This document shows, piece by piece, positions 1 through 11,650 of a stretch of DNA of 64,000 bases (position 1 is its first letter; every line of letters begins with the position of its first letter). Location: the NCBI GenBank assembly GCA_000442125.1, contig KE546978.1:1054001-1118000 (forward strand), given 5' to 3'. The translations under genes and the position numbers were made by a program. This stretch comes from Opeltia flavorubescens (lineage: Eukaryota > Ascomycota > Lecanoromycetes > Teloschistales > Teloschistaceae). Below the pieces are notes generated by a model, which worked only from the letters and a program-made list of their open reading frames with translations, ran no database searches and had not been told where the DNA came from.

Positions 1-1
1 T

Positions 2-235
2 GAGGGTAAGGAGAATGAAGATTTCATTACGTTGAGAGACGTCAGGGATCGAGTTGCAGGCGAATTGGAATTGAAGGAGACGGACTTGGAACTGAGTATG
101 GGGATGAGTGATGACTTTGAGAGTGCGGTGCGGTGTGGAAGCAATGAGGTGAGGGTAGGGAGTACTATATTTGGGGAGCGGCCTGCGAAGAAGGATGCAC
201 AGATCAAAAACGATATTGACCAAGGAAAGGGATAA
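2..235 (+). CDS. PLP homeostasis protein (YggS/PROSC family), C-terminal end only
   Basis: This is the 3' end of a gene that runs in from outside the window. The frame is open from base 2 to the TAA at 233-235 and no start codon is visible. The translated tail contains LSMGMSDDFESAVRCGSNEVRVGSTIFG, with key pieces SMGMSDDF and VRVGSTIFG, which is the typical C-terminal strand of the YggS/PROSC (yeast YBL036C) family. Those proteins bind pyridoxal phosphate on a lone alanine-racemase-type TIM barrel and keep cellular vitamin B6 in balance; no enzyme activity is established. After the family motif there is a short charged tail of about 18 residues. The family call is safe; how complete the gene is cannot be seen here. 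Confidence 0.85.
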   Translation, partial: EGKENEDFITLRDVRDRVAGELELKETDLELSMGMSDDFESAVRCGSNEVRVGSTIFGERPAKKDAQIKNDIDQGKG

Positions 236-639
236 GTCGAATGTCTCATCACTTCCTTCAGCTCCGGTGATAAGTACCGTTCAATTCTTTTAATATTGAT
301 CCTCACCAAATGTCCTATCAAGGCAGATTCAATTCCGTTTTCCTCTCCCTGTCCTACCCGGGCCCCTCATCTTGTATCTGAAGCCGATGACCGTTAAGCC
401 GATATATCGACTTTAGGGATAAGTGAGCACGATGTTTATTTTGCTTAGTGTCGTAAGGTTTGCGCTAGACGAAGTGGAAGCGAGAGTCAACACAGGGAAG
501 TGAACCGTAACATTTCCACCAGCTTGTCACACCTCGATTCACAGCCTCTGAGCTCGCCCCATACCCCATTTACCGATACTTGCTATTCAGCGACTTTCAT
601 CTACAGCTAAAGCCTGCTTCGCGAGCATTGTCATTCGAT
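236..639. other. Intergenic region 236-639
   Basis: Tandem-orientation spacer between the PLP protein and the F-box-like gene. It should hold the terminator of the first and the promoter of the second. I see no open frame or repeat of note. Confidence 0.5.
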
Positions 640-1833
640 ATGTCTGCAAAGTCCCCCACATTATATCTGGACTGTATCGAGGAGCCTGGACTATTGACTC
701 TTCTCCACAATTCGCTCATCCTTTCCAGAGTCGCCCCCAACCTCCCAACAGCATCGATCATCGCTTTGGCGTCCACGTCGCGTAGTCTTCGCACGCTGGT
801 GTACAGATACTATCCTGGGGTCACCTTCCGCTACGTCGACTTCGGCATCAATTGCAACTACATAGAATTATCCAAACCTCCAACTCCCTGGCATTGTGTC
901 TGCCTCAGAGAGAACGAGAAGGACTGGAGGAAGATTGGGTATCACCATGAGCATCAGTTCAGCGAAATTAACTCCATCAACCACTGCTGGGTTGAACTGA
1001 TTACGAGGGCGTTCTACCGCTTCGGTTTGAAAAACGTGTTTAGTTTCGTGACAACGCTTATCTTAGATGGATTGGTTGATGTTGATGAAGTATTAAACAA
1101 AATCTTGTTTGAAGATTCGTACAACATTCGCATTCTCTCGATCCGAGGTATTCATACTGATTCGTGGACTATCGCATGGATCATTCGGGATCTTATCAAT
1201 CCCTCATTGATGTCTTCTCACCAAAGTCGCCGAAAGTTGAAAGCGCTGTACTACTTCACGCCATTAGAAGGGCAGCTATGCAAGGTTTTTACTGGAGGCT
1301 CTGCCGAACGACAACCAGATCCTAATTCGAAAAATTTCGCTGCCACAGCCAGCGCTCCTCTCGGTATTCTAGCATGGACATTTCACCAAGACTGCCTAGA
1401 TGAGAGGGCGCAAGACAAATTCAACGAAGAATGGGCGCTACTTCTAATCAAATGCCGAAGACTCATAGCATTCGATGCTATAGTATGCTACCACGGACCG
1501 AGATCCACGCTTCCGCCGAGGCTTGCCAATATCGCTCTTGGACCCGAAGGTTGTCAGAACTGTCACTCTGCCCCCGAAGAACCATTTATCTTCGATTACA
1601 CGCCCCAACATGAATTGCCGCTGTTGCTCCCTGTCCCTCTATACGCCTCAACCGTGAAAGCGGCGCAAAGTCTTGGCCCGTACGAGAACAAGAAATTCTA
1701 CGCTCGCTGCACGGCCTGCATGAAGGATCGACGATGCGAAATGTGCAACGCATGGTGGTGTGAGAATTGCTACAAGGCTCCGGGGGTCAAGGTACACAAC
1801 GGCCTTTGTGTGCAGCGTTGTCCAGTCAGATAG
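640..1833 (+). CDS. F-box-like protein with C-terminal cysteine-rich (zinc-ribbon-like) end
   Basis: A single-exon gene of 397 codons. I chose the ATG at 640; the open frame continues 60 bases upstream without another ATG. Residues about 15-60 (LLTLLHNSLILSRVAPNLP ... LASTSRSLRTLVYRYYPGV) look like a degenerate F-box helix pair. The middle is leucine-rich without clear repeats. Near residue 305 there is a CQNC pair, and the last 45 residues carry CTACMKDRRCEMC and CENCY, so a two-zinc structure is likely. Proteins of this plan are common and fast-evolving in Pezizomycotina and are usually annotated as F-box or hypothetical. An adaptor role in an SCF ubiquitin ligase is an inference from the N-terminus only. 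Confidence 0.7.
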   Translation: MSAKSPTLYLDCIEEPGLLTLLHNSLILSRVAPNLPTASIIALASTSRSLRTLVYRYYPGVTFRYVDFGINCNYIELSKPPTPWHCVCLRENEKDWRKIGYHHEHQFSEINSINHCWVELITRAFYRFGLKNVFSFVTTLILDGLVDVDEVLNKILFEDSYNIRILSIRGIHTDSWTIAWIIRDLINPSLMSSHQSRRKLKALYYFTPLEGQLCKVFTGGSAERQPDPNSKNFAATASAPLGILAWTFHQDCLDERAQDKFNEEWALLLIKCRRLIAFDAIVCYHGPRSTLPPRLANIALGPEGCQNCHSAPEEPFIFDYTPQHELPLLLPVPLYASTVKAAQSLGPYENKKFYARCTACMKDRRCEMCNAWWCENCYKAPGVKVHNGLCVQRCPVR

Positions 1834-3097
1834 TCGGACGCCAGGGAAGCAGGACTACTGGAATCAATAGCCAGGAGTTCGAGGAAAATGCGGAAGGTCG
1901 ATCAGAGCACCCAGGGATAAATCATTGGCTCCGACACTGACAAAGGGTAGATTTAATCCACTACCACCATACGAACATAACTCCATTCCGTCATGCACCC
2001 TCCACCGAGATCCGGAGACCGACCGCCAGCATCGAGTCAGCACCGTTCAATCTACCGCATAGAGGATATCTTCGCTTTTCTTCAGTCCGCCCGATCGAGG
2101 GCCAGAAAATGCAGCTGTGTTTCAGACAGCTTTATTTTGCTCTTGCAGCTGCCATAAATGGACTTTGCAAGCGGAAGGAGCAACCAAGATGGAGAGTAAA
2201 GATGTTGCCGAGGAGAATTCGCAACAGCTTCCTGTACGGACGAAAGGACTTGGGGTTCAGGCTTGGTCAATATGGTACATGCAAGGTTGTCTGAACACCG
2301 TCCAATCAGCCGCGTCCTGATACGGGCTACCTTGCTAGACTCTTTCTTTCATCGGAGAGCATGGCTGTGACGGACTTCAATTTCAATACTTGTGGTTCAA
2401 TGGCAGAGAGATTGAACTAGTTAAGACTAAGTCGTGAATTTAGATTTCAAATTCTATCGCTGTGTTCACCTTGATCCCATGTCCAACCCAGAAGCTTTAC
2501 ACTTGAAATGCCCATCCTTTAATATGCGACCGCCACCTTAGCTAGCTCCCCATCGATCAAGACTGCGGATGTTCACTGCGAAGAGCGCGAGATGAGAGGA
2601 TTCGAGATAAGGCGCAAAATCATATCGATGAAAGCTGACGGCATATGGTCAGTATTGCTGTGATAGAACGAAGTAGCATACTTGGGTAGGAGCGTCTTGA
2701 AATGGAAAAGATTAAGGGTGTGGAACGGTCGGTAATCTTAAGTGGCTTGGAGCGAGTAATCGTTTCGTAGAATCCCGACGTGACAGGTGTATGGGCTAGG
2801 AACGCTCGTTCAATGATCAGTCTGCCGGTGCTATACAATCAGAGCATCGAATAGTTAACCGCTGCTCACTTGGGTAGAAGGTGGTGCAGGTGGGGAGTCT
2901 GTTACAATAAGATCGTTATGTCGATATATCTTGGTCAACTTCAAGATCTTTTCTCGCACCGGATACACTAATGTTGAGGTTGGTACAGGGAAATCGATAT
3001 ATTAATACCAGAACACATATCTTGATTAGCTAACACGCAGGAGGAACGGATCACCCTACAGTGACATTCATGATATTTGGACACTATATCAACTAGG
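1834..3097. other. Intergenic region 1834-3097
   Basis: 1.26 kb between convergent genes. Only short overlapping frames (longest about 100 codons, antisense to the end of the next gene) are present, with no recognisable motif, repeat or RNA gene. Confidence 0.5.
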
Positions 3098-4907
3098 CTA
3101 AGAAGGAGCGAACGCTTTTTGATACGCTGCATTCCACTGCTCTTGCTGGCCAATCTTGAAATCATGGTACGCAGACCAGAGCCCGTAAAGATAACGATTA
3201 ATAAGAACCCGAAGCTGGTCGGCCGTACCGTGGAATAGACCCATCTCCACTTGCCGCAGGAGATTATCCAGGACACGCTCAACCTCTGCAGCTGCCTCGG
3301 TCAAGTGCTTGATCAGAACCTCAAGCATCCCTTGCATGACCAAGAGCGAAGAACGAGATCCCGCGGTATCGAAGATATGGACGAATTGTGCCTGGATGCG
3401 GGCATTGATGTTATCGAGCTCTCGCTGATACACAGCTTGGTCTCCCCTTAGACTCTGGACTGTATCTTTGCGTAAGGTAAGAACAACGTTGGCCAAGTCT
3501 GCTATGGTAGGGAGCCTAAGGATCAGCTCGTTCCCTATCACAGTCCGTTGCTTCACCCTTCTCGCTTCTTTCTTTCTCTGCACCGCGCTCGGTTGCTGCT
3601 CGACCATTTCCTCCTTGCGCCGTTTCATTTCCCACTCCGTTTTCTGGAGCCTGAGAGCATTTTCGAGGTCCTGTGCGTGCCTCACTGCGTTCTTCTCCTT
3701 CTCCTTCTCCTTCTTTAACTCCTCCTCCTCTTGTTTCAAAGCTGCAGTCATCGTCTCCATCTTCTGTAGCTGTAGTGCCATCTCATGATCACTATCCCTC
3801 TTCCCCATCGACTCCTGCAGTGATGTCAATGCCTTCTCAATCTCGCGCATCCTTTTCACATTATCCGCTCGCTGCTGGGCCTGCAGGTCCTTTCTTGGCA
3901 TGAATGCCTGGTTTCGTTCGAGGGAGAAGTTTGAATCGTAGTGGCGGTCAGCCCGAATCCTTGTAGCATCGGCCCCAGCAAACTCTTGTCTACCAACATG
4001 TTGAGGGCGGGAAGGAGAGTGAGACACATGATCCCTATGCCTGGGTGATTGCGAACGTGAGCGGGAATGGCGATGGCGATGCCGCCTGGAAGGACTTCGC
4101 GATCGGTGACGATGTCGAGAAGAGGATGTACGAGCATAGCGATGATGATGTTGTCGGGATGGCGAATGCGATCGATGGCGGTGTTGCACAGAAACGGAGA
4201 GCGATGAAGATCGTCGACGATGGCGTCGCGGAGATCGTGTTCTCGAACGATGACGATGACGAGAGGACGCTGAACGAGAAGAGGATCGTGAATGATTACG
4301 CCGATGTCGTGAACGGGTTCTCTGTGAGGCTGTCGATTGTTCACGTGAAGCCAAAGTCTGATATGATCTGTGACCACGATAGTCACTTGCCTGCCGACTC
4401 TGGTCTACTAGCCTCTGCTGTTCTGGATGACGAGTATCCCAACCAGCACAATCCGCCATGCCCTTATAGTAGCTCTGGACAAGTGCTATATCACTGCTAT
4501 GCTCCCAATGCGTTGGTGGGGACCGAGGTCGAGGAGATACTGATATAGTCAGCCATGAATCGGAAAGCTTCAAAGCACTGTGAATGCTTTGAAGTGTAGA
4601 AAGCTTTGAACCGCAGAGAAAGCTTCGAAGCAAAGTGATCCTTGAGCTAGCGAAGGATTTGAATTACAGTGAAAGCTTTGGAACACGGAATACGGCGAAT
4701 AACAGTGATTTTAAGGCTAGATGATGTTGTGAAGAGTAAAAGCTCCGAAGCAGAAAAGCCTGGAAATACAGAGACAACCTTGAAGTGGAGAGAAAGCATC
4801 AAAGTGCACGACTTACTATCTCTTCTACCACCACCACCACCACCACTACTAGGACACGGACCAGAACCACCACGACCAAAACTACTCTGACCACGACCTC
4901 GTGCCAT
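3098..4907 (-). CDS. RS/RG-rich coiled-coil protein (two exons)
   Basis: Model: exon 1 4907..4817, exon 2 4539..3098, 510 residues. The start is the ATG at 4907-4905. The donor GTAAGT lies at 4816-4811 and the acceptor at 4542-4540, preceded by a perfect GCTGAC branch site; the splice keeps frame. Exon 1 gives a Gly/Arg-rich N-terminus (MARGRGQSSFGRGG and a run of seven Gly). Residues about 75-190 are a dense Arg-Ser-His domain (SRHRHRSRSPSRR and similar), then a charged coiled coil (about 220-330) and a helical C-terminal region without RS. RS domains are typical of splicing factors and other nuclear RNA proteins, but there is no RRM, so function is unknown. A shorter reading from the ATG at 4459 is possible if the intron is wrong. 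Confidence 0.7.
4563..4805. repeat. Degenerate ~19-bp tandem repeat inside the intron of the RS-rich gene
   Basis: Copies of a core like GAAAGCTTTGAA recur about every 18-20 bases: near 4563, 4582, 4600, 4619, 4652, 4671, then more decayed near 4738, 4753, 4775 and 4792. The core is itself nearly palindromic around AAGCTT. Almost the whole array falls within the predicted intron 4816..4540. Confidence 0.75.
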
Positions 4908-5529
4908 TTAAATTAAATTTTACAAAAGAGCTTTTTGCTGTGAATTAATCTATACAGAATAATAATCGTCCTTGGGATGATGTACACAAGTTGAACAAAG
5001 AAGGAATCAGGACGAAGATTCATTTACTGGAAAGACATTGTAGGCTACGCTAGCAATTAATCACTCAACATTACACCCAGATACGGACCAATCAACGAAC
5101 GGTAATTCGTATTCATGTCTCACTGAAGGCCCCAACACACATATATTCATATCGTCCACTTTTTATCAATGGCTCCAATCAAACATGAGCAACGACAACA
5201 TATCTAGTCCGATCAAGATTGCTTTCATTCATGAATAGATCAACCCATATGATGAAGAAGAGCACACTACTAGGACGAGATAAGACTCGCAAAGATGAGT
5301 ACGAAATGGGCAAGTTCCAATCCGAGAACACATACGGCGAATTCATGTAGACCCGTTTTGCTCATGGAGATATCAACTTTGAAGCTCCTAACATGATGTT
5401 TCGATGAGCAACTGATTCTTATCCTGGCAAACAAAGTAGTATATTCGATGTCAATGAGAGTACGAAACATTCAATTGCGAGATCTCATAGCGCAGAGGGT
5501 AGTCGGCAACCCTTTGCACTCCTACCTCC
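4908..5529. other. Intergenic region 4908-5529
   Basis: Upstream of the RS-rich gene and downstream of the DUF3445 gene, both on the minus strand. AT-rich. A 66-codon minus-strand frame at 5270-5470 has no support. Confidence 0.5.
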
Positions 5530-6933
5530 TCACCTGATCTCCGACTCCTCGTTTTGCCTATCCATTTCAGACTCCCTCAGCCACCTACAAAGCTGATCTC
5601 CCCACACCGGTCTTCGTTTGTATATTCCAAACTTCTCGGGCATAGAATCACACGCGTCGGCCAGCGCAGGTCCATTACCTTCCTCCTTGATTTCTTTAAT
5701 CGGCGTCAGATAGCTGCGCACGCAGAACATGACTGCTTTTGTCTTTGGCAAACAGGTCAAAGTGTGGTGTTCGCAGCGCAAATAGGCTCTTTCCAAGTCG
5801 ATGACCTCCTTCTCAACCACCAGACTCGGAGGAAGATTCGGATCGCCTGTATTCTTGGCAAGGGGCCGGAACAACTCGTCACCGTCGGTTTGAATGCTCC
5901 ACTATGTCGATCAAGGAGATCAGCGAAATCGCAAGCCATTGATCTTGGAGTAGCGCTTGCTCACGTTCAAGCGGCCAATGAACGTTCCTGGTTCCATACA
6001 TCTGAAATACCGATCTACTCCATTGCCCAATCTGCTTTGATATCCCGGCACCGGCTTGTGGATCTCTCGCACTGAAGAACCCAATGTGGAAGAACTGAGT
6101 AGGCCCTGTGGAAAGCAGGAACTGAAAGCTTGAAGTCGATATTCACCATCTCCATCAGGACACATGAAGTAGAAATCTTCCTCCATGTTCTCCGCAAGCA
6201 CATTGAGCATGTACTTCTCGTCCAAACGTTGGGCGTCAATCAAGTATCTACTACTGGTGACGTGGTTGGTGAAGATGTTGCCCTTGATGGAGAACATATT
6301 GGGGAACCGCTTTGGTAAGTGATGAATCATCGTTTCTTCATACAGCTCTAATATGGCAGGTCGAGATCCTGGATTACTGCCAATGCAGTATTGCTGCTCA
6401 TTCTTGAGTAAGAATCTACGGTAGTTGATACATTCCAGATAATTCCGGTCAATCTTGATCCACTCATTGCGTGATACTTGTGACAGTCCCATCTTGACAT
6501 GACCTTTGCTGCGGAATGGCCGATACTTCTCGGGTTTCACATTGCGATAATCGAAATCTTTGAGTGGTTCAATGATATTGGAATCCTTCGGTGGTCGTGG
6601 AAGGCAACGGGGTTCCGAAAACTCGGATTTCGACTCCTGATATCTTCGAAGAGCGCACGACCCGATTGAGAATCTGCGCTGATCCAATACCTGGATACAG
6701 TATCGAGAAACATACCAGATGATAAATACTAGGCTCCATACGAGAACAGCCGGGAGGGAAAGATCGGTAATCCTTGTGTGAAGGGGCACATGCCGGATAT
6801 AAATCGAAGGAAATGGAATCGCCGGGGAGATAGAATACATCACTGACTCTTTGTCGAACATGAAGATATGAAATACGGAACGTATGCTGATGTATGAAGA
6901 ATCACAATATCCTTTATAAGATTTGGGTTTCAT
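5530..6933 (-). CDS. DUF3445 heme-dependent oxidative N-demethylase-like protein, membrane-anchored
   Basis: Model: exon 1 6933..5965, exon 2 5901..5530, 446 residues. The intron (63 nt) has donor GTGAGC and acceptor ATAG, and joining gives RLNWSIQTDGDEL, the conserved family junction. Residues about 55-80 form one hydrophobic segment (LPAVLVWSLVFIIWYVSRY), so the protein is probably anchored in a membrane. The DUF3445 domain follows: PFRSKGHVKMGLSQV, EWIKIDRNYLECI, YLPKRFP-like HHLPKRFPNMF, and near the end YLRCEHHTLTCLPKTKAVMF and VRSYLTPI. The family (PF11927) includes a subunit of a bacterial heme-dependent oxidative N-demethylase; fungal members have no settled substrate. The extreme N-terminus is uncertain: a second ATG, starting MFDKES, lies 24 codons downstream. 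Confidence 0.8.
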
Positions 6934-8886
6934 CTAAAGGATTGCCATAGTAGTACCATTGCAGATCGTGGCGCCACTGAAAGCCGAAGGTGCCTATCCA
7001 CGCGAGAGACGGAGTCATGCTCCCTATTCATGCCTTTATGGAATAAACTACCTCCGCATCTCAACATACCTAATTGAGTTATGAAAGATTCTGAATGGTT
7101 CGATAGGATTCAACAAATCGACTTTGTCTACCGAAGTTTGCAGTGCTTATAAAATCACCGCCAAATCTCGTTTCCGCCCATTGGTGCTGGAAAAACATGC
7201 GCAGCCGGATAATAGTCAGCTTGAGGAGCTGCCAGCTTCAGCAATTCGTGCTGGATAGCCGCTGTACTAGGTCGAGGCAAAGACCATGAAGTCATCCAGT
7301 GAAGGGAACGTGGTATTGAAGCGAGTTTCCATGGCAGCAAAAGAGCTGGTCGGGAAAGCTCTGCGAATGATCCAGACCGGTCTTCGACGTGACATTACAC
7401 ATGTATTGTTCACAGTTGTTGACCTCCCAGATAAGCTTAGATCCTACCGGTATAGCGTCCAGCCTATGCTTCTATCAGTATCTTTCCCGATGTTGTGTCG
7501 CAGCAGCCATGATGACGACCGTGGTGTCACACATATGATTCTCAAGCTTGCATCCACTGGTATCCACGCGATCTCGTAACATCTTTTGAACAGATTAGCC
7601 CGGTGGCTTCATACACGATAAATCTGGAGTATTTGAATCCATTGGAACCCATACATGTACCAGATTGAAATGTGGAAGTTGACTCGACGGATGCTAGCGG
7701 AACGAGCTGCACAGCATCGAGTCGGTTGGTCCCGCCGATGACAGATTGATCGCAACAGCTGGCGAGGTTGACTCGAAAAAATGTTGGAGATACCTCGTCA
7801 TGGAGATAGGCGCGAGTTTTAGTAATCGATGATGGTCCCTCGCGGCATCGTACCATCGATTCGAGAAGCTCAAAAGTTTAGTCTTGTCATGTGTAAGATT
7901 CACGCGGAGCTCAACATCGAATATTTGCTATGATGTAAATCGTACTGCGTACGTACATAGGAAATTTCGTCGGCTACAGTGCTGACAGAAATATATGTGG
8001 GCCGGACAAGTAGGCCGATGTGGTCACCGTAAGGTCAGGTCCGTGCGGTTACATCCGTAATCCAAGCCAGAAGTAGTCAACCGACGTCAAGTTTCGAATG
8101 GTAAAAGAATGTCGGCACGTCAGAATCCTCGCATGCCCTGAGCGTGTTAGACCAGTCAATATCTATATGGCGCTTTGCATCTGCTGCAAGCCGTATCCAA
8201 CGGGAATATGCAGGAACGATATCCCATCCAGAATTGGAGTCCAGAACTCGCCTCGTATTTAAATCGATACACTGCTCGTGTGAGATTCGGAGGTGATTAT
8301 GGTCTTCCCGAATGCCGAGCTTAACAACCTGAGCGATTGCACAGATTCAATATTGCCATTGAATGGGCTGTCGATCCGTAGCATTGCGTTCCAACCTGTA
8401 CCAGCGCTGTAGCATTCGGTTTGGGGAAGTAATTTAAGGTAAAGATCTTCCAATCCCTAACAGCGACGCCATGCATAGTGTTAGGCTTTTCATTTCCATG
8501 ACTTTTTCAGAATAGGCATGTAGCGATGTAAATGACTTGTCAGACTAAGGACACGCTGGTTGCACTCGGACTTCCCGAAAACGCCAGAATGCTCTCCATC
8601 TCAGGTACCAGCTTCTTCTCCAGTGTTGCATGGAATCGCATTCGGCGGTACTGTGCCACCTCTGACCTAAACAGTGAACCCGATCAAAACTTGTCCAGAG
8701 TCAAAAATTTAATTATGGTGCCGGCTTTGAGAAGTCTCATGATGGATCATTGATCGCTGATTCTATCCGTCGACTTTCGTCAGCTTTCGAGTAGCATTGC
8801 AATAACGTGATGAGCGTCTTCTTGTTCTCAACGCCCATTTCACCGTAGAATAGGTCGTAATTAGCAGCTCAATTCCGGCAAGATCA
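6934..8886. other. Long intergenic region 6934-8886
   Basis: Nearly 2 kb between two minus-strand genes. Only short frames in every direction (under about 105 codons), none with a recognisable domain or convincing splice partners. It may hold a decayed gene or a non-coding RNA, but I can support neither. Confidence 0.45.
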
Positions 8887-10430
8887 TCAACGCGTCGTCG
8901 TTCCATTGAAGATCCGAGAGACCCATCCGCTTCCATGCTCCAGATACTCCTGTCTCGTCACTTGCAGAGCTCTGAGAGCGTTCTGATCAGCAGCGAGATG
9001 TGCCCCGCCCAACCAGGTGGATTTGATGGGGCTATCAAAACCTGTCAGTTGCCATCATTGTGTGGGAAGACATTTTCATACTCTGGTGTTCGGGCAACTC
9101 TCACGACACATTCCGCCGGCGCGAGTTGGCGGATTTCGGTTTCCCTGCCTTGATCAGCAGCGTTCCTCTCTACCCACCAATGAACGTACAATCTCTCCAT
9201 GAACCCATCCATAAGACAATTCCCTCCCACGACGACGATATTGGCCAGCATAGCCGGCCATAAGCCTGGTGGCAGACCAGACATGCTCTGCAATACGGTT
9301 TCAGGAAGTCCGGCTTCTTTTAATCCCACGTCCATGGGATTGAAAAGCAACTCCGGGACCGCAAATCGTTCATTGCCAAGCGTCATGAAATCCTCTACAA
9401 CCCCGGGATTAGCTACAGCACCCATCTTTCTCACTCGGGCTGCCGGAGAAGGGTCGTGGGGCCGCATGTAGCCTTCTGTGCCTGTATTGTAGTCTGGAAG
9501 GACATAGTCGATGACGATTTTATCATTTTTGCCTTCATCATCGTGTGCTGCCTTCCCTTGCCAGGTCTTCTCAAGATCGCTCCTGAGATGATTACTTACG
9601 AAACAAATCTTCTCCTTGGCTTCATTAACGAGATGGTCTTCGTTCATGAGGTTATAGTGACGAATAGAGAGGATCTCTTTGAGGTAATTTGTCAACAACT
9701 TCCCTCCGATGTCGAGGCGGCGAATTGCTTGTTGGATGGGACGGCCTTGGTAAAGAGGTGTCACGGTTGAATGGGAAAATCCTGAATCAATAACAAGTAG
9801 ACATTCTGCGGGGCTGGCTGAGACGTTAGAATCTCGTGGAGGGGTACCGAAAAGAGCTTGGATGTCATTGTATACATTGAGAGAGGGACCTGTCCCAACG
9901 ATCAGTTGACAAGCAAGAAGAATGTAGTGGTCAATGACCTATGTGCCGGCTATAAGTAGCAAATCCGTATTCTTCGAAGACCACCTGATCGCAATTTGTT
10001 TGCAAAGCGATTGGCGTATTCGGAGCTTCCGCAAGGATGAGATTCGTATCGTTTGGATCACACTTCAATGCATCAATATCGCAAGTCCCATCTTCTATGA
10101 TCAAGACATACACTTACTCACATTCAACTTTGACTTCGAATCAGAAATGATAGAGTCCCAAATGGCTTTCTCAGCCTCCCAATTCACTAGATATCCCTTT
10201 TCCACGGGTCTTCGGAATGACATTTCTCCAAAGTCACGGCATCCTTCGATCTCAGCACCAACCCACACCTTCTTATTACGTTCCCTAGCTAGACAATTTG
10301 GTATGACATGACAGTCATCTATGGTAGGAGATGAAGTAGCAAATCCAGCTTTGACAGTGTAAGCTCCATTGTCAATCACGAGAGTCTTGTCAGGTAGGAT
10401 CTGTTGGTGGACGGTACTACGTCGTGGCAT
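8887..10430 (-). CDS. arp6: Actin-related protein 6 (SWR1 chromatin-remodelling complex)
   Basis: Model: exons 10430..10122, 10062..9939, 9889..9082, 9031..8887; 461 residues. The start is the second of two in-frame ATGs (MPRRST); the first, six codons upstream, is possible. The actin fold is clear: KTLVIDNGAYTVKAGF (phosphate loop 1), FEEYGFATYS, CLLVIDSGFSHSTVTPLY (loop 2), IGGKLLTNYLKEI, the Arp6-type NERFAVPELLFNPMDVG and ANIVVVGGNCLMDGFMERL, ending in VTRQEYLEHGSGWVSRIF. Arp6 is the SWR1-complex subunit that helps put H2A.Z into nucleosomes. The last intron (50 nt, GTATGA..TAG) restores the conserved DPIKSTW. The first intron needs an AAG acceptor. The gene is divergent from RPL13, 304 bp away. 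Confidence 0.92.
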
Positions 10431-10734
10431 TTTCGAAATGCTGAACAAATCTTATGCTTTATAGCTGCCGTGATCAAACATGATTAGTATCAAGAGTTCC
10501 AACCAATTGCTCTTGCTGTTCAGCAGATTACATTTGTATCTTACGTTGCGAGAAGGCGATTCTGATATACACATTAGGGCATCAACCTATCTGATCGGCC
10601 GACATCCTTCATGCCGGAACGAAGCAAGGCTGAATTAAGCGAGCTTCACACATTGCAGGGGTACCATTAGTGGTCTGAACACCACGACATTTGAATAAAT
10701 CAAGACTGCAACAACCACATCGTCAACCGCCGAA
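10431..10734. promoter_or_regulatory. Divergent promoter between ARP6 and RPL13
   Basis: A 304-bp spacer between two head-to-head housekeeping genes, so it must carry both promoters. I see no strong TATA box. Confidence 0.5.
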
Positions 10735-11650
10735 ATGGTAAGCCTTCAGCATTCATCAATTCAGACCTCTGAATCTACTGGAAGCAGATTATTGACTTAA
10801 CCAGGCGATCAAACACAACCAACAGATCCCGAACAACCGTGAGCCCACCCGCGCAAACCCTGATTTACCAATTACTGACGATTTCCAGACTTCCGCAAGG
10901 ATTGGCAGCGACGAGTCCGATGCCATTTTGATCAGGTATACCAACTCTTTTGCACATCGGATCTCGTCAACGCATCACACTAACTCAGATGAAAAGCCTG
11001 GCCGCAAATCCCGCCGCCGAAATGCTCGTCTCCAGAAAGCCGCCGCTGTAGCACCCCGTCCAGTTGACAAGCTCCGTCCAATCGTTCGTTGCCCTTCAGC
11101 GAAATACAACCGACGCGTACGAGCTGGCCGTGGGTTCTCTCTCGCCGAGCTTAAGGTCCGTATACCCTTCATTCTCAACGAACCAAAATCTACCACATCT
11201 CGAAATTCATCACTAACAACCCCATCACAGGAAGCGGCCATCCCCCGCAAACTCGCCCCCACAATCGGCATCTCCGTCGACCCCCGCCGCGCAAACCTCT
11301 CCACCGAATCCCTTGCCCTAAACGTAGAGCGCCTAAAAGCCTACCGCGCCCGCCTAATCCTCTTCCCCCGCCGCACAGGCCAGCACAAGAAGCTCGACTC
11401 CTCCAAGGAGGAAATCGCCGCGCACACCGAGGGTGAAGGGAAAACAGTGCGGAAGACGGGTTTGGCAATGCCGATTGCGAATATCACTCGCGAGGAGGCG
11501 ATTGGGGAGGTTAGCAAGGGGGATATGCCCGAGGGGACGGAGAATGCGTATCGGACTTTGAGGGAGGCGAGGAGTGAGGCTAGGTTGGTGGGGGTGAGGG
11601 AGAAGAGGGCGAAGGCTAAGGCGGAGGAATCGACGGCTACGAAGAAGTAG
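10735..11650 (+). CDS. rpl13: 60S ribosomal protein eL13
   Basis: Model: exons 10735..10737, 10805..10838, 10889..10935, 10997..11155, 11231..11650; 220 residues, normal for eL13. The first exon holds only the ATG, followed at once by GTAAGC. Joined exons read MAIKHNQQIPNNHFRKDWQ, then [49 protein letters not shown] (key pieces RGFSLAEL and [10 protein letters not shown]) and VERLKAYRARLILFPRR, all diagnostic for the large-subunit protein. Intron 3 ends in AAG because the nearer CAG is only a few bases after the CTAAC branch site. Intron 4 has the weak donor GTCCGT. Many small introns at the 5' end are typical of fungal ribosomal-protein genes. Confidence 0.96.

Noticed and set aside
4045-4548. 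Plus-strand frame of 167 codons rich in Asp
   Set aside because: It is the antisense shadow of the repetitive RS codons; it has no domain and conflicts with the spliced minus-strand gene.
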